A DNA stretch of 33,961 bases from Nocardioidaceae bacterium (GTDB lineage Bacteria; Actinomycetota; Actinomycetes; Propionibacteriales; Nocardioidaceae): contig JACCZT010000073.1 of assembly GCA_013695785.1 (NCBI GenBank), positions 1 through 33,961 of the forward strand. The letters run 5' to 3'. The translations under genes were made by a program, and so were the position numbers. The notes under the pieces are model-generated. The model was not told the DNA's origin. It did no database searches and worked only from the letters and a program-made list of their open reading frames with translations. Shown piece after piece: positions 29,203 through 33,961 of this stretch. Position 1 is the stretch's first letter, and each line of letters begins with the position of its first letter.

Positions 29203-30225
29203 ATGACCTCGCCCGACTTCGTCTCGCTCGGCATGCCGGCAACAGTCACCGATGGCCAGCGTGACGTGCTGCTCGCCGCGCCGCGGGGATATTGTGCCGG
29301 GGTCGACCGAGCCGTGATCACCGTCGAGAAGGCGCTCGACCTCTACGGCGCACCGGTGTACGTCCGCAAGCAGATCGTGCACAACAAGCACGTCGTCCAG
29401 GGCTTGGAGCGGCGTGGGGCGATCTTCGTCGAGGAGCTGGACCAGGTGCCCGAGGGCTCGACCGTGGTGTTCTCGGCACACGGGGTGTCCCCGGCGGTGC
29501 ACCTTGCGGCCGCCGAACGAAACCTCAAGACAGTGGACGCGACGTGCCCGCTGGTGACGAAGGTGCACCACGAGGCCAAGCGGTTCGCCAAGGAGGACTA
29601 CCACATCCTGTTGATCGGTCACGCTGGTCACGAGGAGGTCGAGGGGACCGCAGGCGAAGCCCCTGACCACATCACGCTCGTGCAGACACCGTCCGACGTC
29701 GACGGCCTGGAGTTCGCCGAGGGCACCAAGCTGTCCTGGCTGTCGCAGACGACGTTGAGCGTCGATGAGACGATGGAGACCGTTGACCGCCTGCGCGAGA
29801 AGTTCCCCCAGCTGCTGGACCCGCCGAGCGACGACATCTGTTACGCGACGCAGAACCGGCAGCTCGCGGTCAAGGAAATCGCCCGCTCATCGGACCTGGT
29901 GGTCGTGGTGGGTTCGTCGAACTCCTCCAACTCCGTACGCCTGGTGGAGGTGGCTCTCGAGGCGGGCGCCAAGGCGGCGTACCGGGTCGACGACGTCACC
30001 GAGCTGGAGGACTCGTGGTTCGAGGGCGTCGAGTCGGTCGGGGTGACGTCGGGTGCGTCGGTGCCAGAAGACCTCGTCGAGGGGGTGCTGGATTTCCTGG
30101 TCGAGCGGGGCTACCCGGTCGCCACGGCGGTGCACACGGCGCAGGAGAGCCTGATCTTCGCACTTCCGCCGGAGCTGCGACGGGACATGCGCGCAGCCAA
30201 GCTGGAGGGGTCGGGCGTCGGCTGA
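29203..30225 (+). CDS. ispH: 4-hydroxy-3-methylbut-2-enyl diphosphate reductase
   Basis: [73 protein letters not shown]. Confidence 0.96.
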   Translation: MTSPDFVSLGMPATVTDGQRDVLLAAPRGYCAGVDRAVITVEKALDLYGAPVYVRKQIVHNKHVVQGLERRGAIFVEELDQVPEGSTVVFSAHGVSPAVHLAAAERNLKTVDATCPLVTKVHHEAKRFAKEDYHILLIGHAGHEEVEGTAGEAPDHITLVQTPSDVDGLEFAEGTKLSWLSQTTLSVDETMETVDRLREKFPQLLDPPSDDICYATQNRQLAVKEIARSSDLVVVVGSSNSSNSVRLVEVALEAGAKAAYRVDDVTELEDSWFEGVESVGVTSGASVPEDLVEGVLDFLVERGYPVATAVHTAQESLIFALPPELRRDMRAAKLEGSGVG

Positions 30226-30229
30226 CGGC

Positions 30230-30712
30230 TCAGACGTCGGCCGAAGGCGAACGGGCGGCGCTGCTTGCGGTCAGGATGCGCAAGCCGATGCTGGCGAGTG
30301 CGAGGGCGTGTCCGACGACGAGCGCTGTGGCATGGTCGATCACTCCGGCAATCGTGCGCTGGGTGGCTCCTGCGGTGACGGCCAGCCCGTCGACGTCGAT
30401 CGCCGGTGGGTCGAAGACGGCGACGGTCGCGAGGGTGGCGATCATCAGCAGTGGCGGCAGCACGCCTGGGGCGAACAGTGCCCGGACGTCGGCGGCGAGG
30501 GCGCAGGTGAGGCAGATGAGCACGAAGCCGACGCCGAAGAACGTGCCGAGCCCGCCGGTGCGGTAGATGCTGACGGCGGTGACGACCGCCATGGCTGCGC
30601 AGCCCCCGGCCACGACGTGGCCGGCGGTGAGGTCATGGGCGGCCAACCGAGCGGTCGGAGCCCGGTGGGAAAGTGATTCCCAGTGCTCCACGGCAGCAAG
30701 GTATCGCGACAT
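30230..30712 (-). CDS. DUF6542-like membrane protein
   Basis: 160 aa, about four TM segments, encoded immediately downstream of rmuC. Confidence 0.72.
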   Translation of the reverse strand: MSRYLAAVEHWESLSHRAPTARLAAHDLTAGHVVAGGCAAMAVVTAVSIYRTGGLGTFFGVGFVLICLTCALAADVRALFAPGVLPPLLMIATLATVAVFDPPAIDVDGLAVTAGATQRTIAGVIDHATALVVGHALALASIGLRILTASSAARSPSADV

Positions 30713-30718
30713 GACGGC

Positions 30719-31861
30719 TCAGCCGGCCCGGCGCGCTGAGGCGTCGACCTCGCCTGCGCGGCCGCGATCGGTTGACCGTACGCCTTGCAGCTCCGGTGCG
30801 GTGAGTGGCCGGACGGCGCGGTCGATGAGCTGAGGGGAGTCGAGGGGCGCGTCGGTGACGTCGAGGTCGGCGAGCCGGCGGGCCGAGACCAGCACCCGGC
30901 TCTCCAATGAGGCCACCGCGTCGTTGTAGCTGCCGACCGCGCCGGACAGGGAACGACCGAGCTTGTCGACGTGGTCGCCCACCTTGCCGAGGCGGTCGTA
31001 CAGTTCACGCGCGAGCCGGTGGATCTCTCGCGCGTTGGCGGTGAGGCTCTCCTGTGTCCACGCGTAGGCGACCGTGCGCAGCAGCGCGATCAAGGTGGTG
31101 GGGGTGGCGAGCACGACGCGCCTGACGGCGGCATGTTCTAGCAGCGAAGGGTCGGTCTCCAGGGCCTGGGACAAGAAGGACTCGGCCGGGACGAACAGCA
31201 CGACGAACTCCGGCGCCTGGTCGAACTGCTTCCAGTACGCCTTGGCGGCCAGCGCGTCGACGTGCGAGCGCAGCTGCCGCGCATGGCGCTGCAGGTGCGC
31301 GGCGCGCTCGTCATCGTCCTCGCACTCGGTGGCGTCCAGGAACGCATCGAGTGGCACCTTGGAGTCGACGACGACCTGCTTGCCGCCGGCGAGGCGTACG
31401 ACCATGTCAGGACGCCAGGTGGCATCGCCGTCGCGAACCGTCGTCTGCAGGTCGAAGTCACAACGCTCCACCAGCCCGGCCAGCTCTACAGCACGCCGCA
31501 GGTGCATCTCGCCCCACCGCCCGCGAACTTGCGGACGCCGCAGTGCGGTCGCGAGGGAGGCGGTCTCGCGGCGCAGGCTGTCACCGGACTGGCGTACGGC
31601 CTCGACCTGTTCGCGGAGCTGGCTGTGCCACCGGGTGCGGGTGGTCTCCAGGTCACGCAGGCGCGCGTCGAAGCGGTCGAGGCTCTCCTTGACCGGGGCG
31701 ACGGCCTGCGACGTGGCGGCGGTGGACAGGCCGAGCTGGTCCACGGCGCTCAGGTCGTGTCGACGCAGGGTGCGCGACCCGAGCAGCAGCCCGACCGCCA
31801 GCCCGGCGACCAGGGCGAGGGCGACGGCCACGAGAAGGATGAGGACTGTCGATGCGGTCAT
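30719..31861 (-). CDS. rmuC: DNA recombination protein RmuC
   Basis: GRWGEMHLRRAVELAGLVERCDFDLQ, WRPDMVVRLAGGKQVVVDSKVPLDAFLDA, EFVVLFVPAESFLSQALE. Confidence 0.95.
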   Translation of the reverse strand: MTASTVLILLVAVALALVAGLAVGLLLGSRTLRRHDLSAVDQLGLSTAATSQAVAPVKESLDRFDARLRDLETTRTRWHSQLREQVEAVRQSGDSLRRETASLATALRRPQVRGRWGEMHLRRAVELAGLVERCDFDLQTTVRDGDATWRPDMVVRLAGGKQVVVDSKVPLDAFLDATECEDDDERAAHLQRHARQLRSHVDALAAKAYWKQFDQAPEFVVLFVPAESFLSQALETDPSLLEHAAVRRVVLATPTTLIALLRTVAYAWTQESLTANAREIHRLARELYDRLGKVGDHVDKLGRSLSGAVGSYNDAVASLESRVLVSARRLADLDVTDAPLDSPQLIDRAVRPLTAPELQGVRSTDRGRAGEVDASARRAG

Positions 31862-31907
31862 GGAAACACTGTGGCAGCGGCCACCGACAATCTGGTACGA
31901 CTGGCCC

Positions 31908-32450
31908 GTGGCTGACCAGGAGTCGTACGAGACGACACGGCTCCGCCTGCGGGCGTACCGCGAGTCCGACGCGCCGCGTGTCTTGGACATCCACAGCCGC
32001 TACGACGTGCGCCGATGGATCGACGACCCTCCGGTGACGCCGATGCGCGACCTGGCCGAGGCTCGTGAGTGGGTCCACGTGTGGGATGCCTTGCACGCCG
32101 CAGATCCGCGGTTGGGCGCCTGGGCGATCGTGGCAAAGGACACCGGGGTGGTCGCAGGGACCGTCCTGCTCGCGAGCGTCCCCAACAGCGACGGGCTGGT
32201 GCAGATCGGCTGGCACCTGCACCCGGACTCCACCGGGCGTGGCTACGTGACCGAGGCGGCGCCGGTGCTCCTAGCTCGCGCCTTCGAGCACCCTATGCCC
32301 GAGGTCTATGCCCTGATGTTCATCGACAACGCGCCGTCCGCCGAGGTATGCGAGCGGCTCGGGATGCGTGACCTCGGCATTGTCGAGAAGTGGTACGAGG
32401 GGGAGTCACGATGCTTTCGCACGACGTACGAGGAGTGGCGGACGCGATGA
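31908..32450 (+). CDS. GNAT family N-acetyltransferase
   Basis: GTG 31908; TTRLRLRAYRESDAPRVLDIHSRYDVRRWI; IGWHLHPDSTGRGYVTEAAPVLLARAFE; CERLGMRDLGIVEKWYEGESRCFR. Confidence 0.93.
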   Translation: MADQESYETTRLRLRAYRESDAPRVLDIHSRYDVRRWIDDPPVTPMRDLAEAREWVHVWDALHAADPRLGAWAIVAKDTGVVAGTVLLASVPNSDGLVQIGWHLHPDSTGRGYVTEAAPVLLARAFEHPMPEVYALMFIDNAPSAEVCERLGMRDLGIVEKWYEGESRCFRTTYEEWRTR

Positions 32451-33034
32451 CCGAGAGCGTTCAGGACGTGGCGACGGGCGGCGGGCACGTGGTCTTCGAG
32501 ACCGACCGGATCCGGGTACGGCCGTGGCGTACCGACGAGGCGGACCGGCTCCTGGACATCCTCAGCCGGTACGACGTCGCCAAGTGGCTCTGCGACGGTG
32601 AGCCGGAGCTGATGAAGGATCGTGCCGAGGCGGTCGCGCGGATCGAGAGGTACGAGAACCGCCGCACCGAGGACCCACACACCGGCATCTGGGCGATCGA
32701 GGTCAAGCAGACGGGCGTAACTGCGGGGACGGTGCTCCTCGTACCGCTGCCCAACAGCGACGCGGGTGAGATCGAGATCGGGTGGCACCTGCATCCGGAC
32801 TCGCACGGGTTCGGCTTTGCGAGCGAGGCGGCGCGCGGCGTGCTCGCCCGGGGGTTCGCCGACGGGCTGGCGGAGATCTTCGCGGTCACCCACACGACCA
32901 ACGGCCCGTCGCAGGCGGTGTGCCGGCGGCTCGGCATGAGCGACCTCGGCGTCGTCGAGAAGTGGTACGAGGGCGAGTCGCAGTGCTTTCGGATCACCCG
33001 TGGCGAGTGGGGGGCCTCGCGGCCCGTAGGCTAG
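32447..33034 (+). CDS. GNAT family N-acetyltransferase (tandem paralogue)
   Basis: ATG 32447 overlaps previous stop (ATGA); ETDRIRVRPWRTDEADRLLDILSRYDVAKWL; IGWHLHPDSHGFGFASEAARGVLARGF; CRRLGMSDLGVVEKWYEGESQCFR. Confidence 0.93.
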   Translation: MTESVQDVATGGGHVVFETDRIRVRPWRTDEADRLLDILSRYDVAKWLCDGEPELMKDRAEAVARIERYENRRTEDPHTGIWAIEVKQTGVTAGTVLLVPLPNSDAGEIEIGWHLHPDSHGFGFASEAARGVLARGFADGLAEIFAVTHTTNGPSQAVCRRLGMSDLGVVEKWYEGESQCFRITRGEWGASRPVG

Positions 33035-33040
33035 ATCGTC

Positions 33041-33961
33041 GTGGCACTCACCATCGGCATCGTCGGGCTCCCCAACGCGGGCAAGTCCACGCTCTTCAAC
33101 GCCCTCACCAAGAACGACGTCCTCGCGGCGAACTACCCGTTCGCGACCATCGAGCCGAACATCGGTGTCGTGGGGGTGCCCGACCCGCGGCTGAGTACGC
33201 TCGCCGACCTGTTCAATTCGACACGGCAGCTGCCCGCGACCGTGCAGTTCGTCGACATCGCGGGGATCGTGCGCGGGGCCTCCGAGGGCGAGGGCCTCGG
33301 CAACAAGTTCTTGTCGCACATCCGCGAGTCCGACGCGATCTGCCAGGTGACGCGGGTGTTCCGCGACGAGGACGTCACCCACGTCGAGGGCAAGATCTCC
33401 CCCCGCGACGACATCGAGACGATCGCCACCGAGATGATCCTGGCGGACCTGCAGACCATCGACAACGCGTTGCCGCGGCTGGAAAAGGACGCGCGCAAGG
33501 ACAAGTCCCTTGCGGCGACCGTGGCCGCGGTACAGCACGCGAAGGAGGTCCTCGAGGGCGGTACGGGTGCCTTCGCCGCCTCCCTGGACGCCGAGTCGCT
33601 GCGCGACCTGCACCTGCTGAGCGCGAAGCCGGTGATCTTCGTGTTCAACTGCGACGCCGACGAGCTGGGCGACGAGAACCTCAAGGCGCAAATGCGCGAG
33701 GTCGTCGCGCCAGCCGAGGCGATCTTCCTCGACGCCAAGTTCGAGGCCGAGCTGGTCGAGCTCGACGACGACGCCGAGGCGCGCGAGATGCTCGCCGACA
33801 TGGGTATCGACGAGCCGGGGCTGGACGTGCTCGCCCGCGTCGGTTTCGAGACGCTCGGCCTGCAGACGTACCTCACCGCGGGCCCGAAGGAGGCGCGCGC
33901 CTGGACCATCCACAAGGGCGACACCGCCCCCGAGGCCGCCGGCGTCATCCACACCGACTTC
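33041..33961 (+). CDS. ychF: Redox-regulated ATPase / OBG-like GTPase YchF (3' truncated by window end)
   Basis: GTG 33041: VALTIGIVGLPNAGKSTLFNALTKNDVLAANYPFATIEPNIGVVGVPDPRL...FVDIAGIVRGASEGEGLGNKFLSHIRESDAICQVTRVF; open to the final base, so missing from the ORF track. Confidence 0.96.
   Translation, partial: MALTIGIVGLPNAGKSTLFNALTKNDVLAANYPFATIEPNIGVVGVPDPRLSTLADLFNSTRQLPATVQFVDIAGIVRGASEGEGLGNKFLSHIRESDAICQVTRVFRDEDVTHVEGKISPRDDIETIATEMILADLQTIDNALPRLEKDARKDKSLAATVAAVQHAKEVLEGGTGAFAASLDAESLRDLHLLSAKPVIFVFNCDADELGDENLKAQMREVVAPAEAIFLDAKFEAELVELDDDAEAREMLADMGIDEPGLDVLARVGFETLGLQTYLTAGPKEARAWTIHKGDTAPEAAGVIHTDF

Noticed and set aside
32306-33952. 548-aa minus-strand ORF
   Set aside because: Antisense to the second GNAT and ychF, both unmistakable; long antisense ORFs are expected at this GC content.

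Overview
High-GC actinobacterial chromosomal window, about 34 kb. Most of it is single-copy housekeeping and metabolic genes: ilvA, greA, mca, an isoprenyl transferase, a PIN-PhoH protein, an LpqY/SugABC-like sugar ABC operon, fumC, glpX, a PfkB kinase, xseAB, ispH, rmuC, two tandem GNATs, and ychF running off the right edge. ychF is absent from the ORF track because its stop codon lies outside the window. The accessory or unusual parts are: (a) a stop-truncated DUF255/thioredoxin-like gene followed by a compact palindrome and direct-repeat block (~6.4-6.92 kb); (b) a ~230-nt hairpin-rich leader before phoH; (c) a decayed wHTH regulator + MFS pair abutting a DUF6197-like ORF (~15.5-17.9 kb); (d) a perfect palindrome lying across a predicted leaderless tetR promoter; (e) a dense cluster of palindromes and direct repeats between DUF2079 and fumC; (f) a long imperfect inverted repeat plus two DnaA-box-like 9-mers between fumC and an unusual sortase with a long N-terminal extracellular region. 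Many start codons lie 6-7 nt after a TANNNT-like -10 box, which suggests widespread leaderless transcription. No tRNA, rRNA, CRISPR array, transposase or integrase was recognised. All homology calls come from reading motifs by eye; no database search was run.
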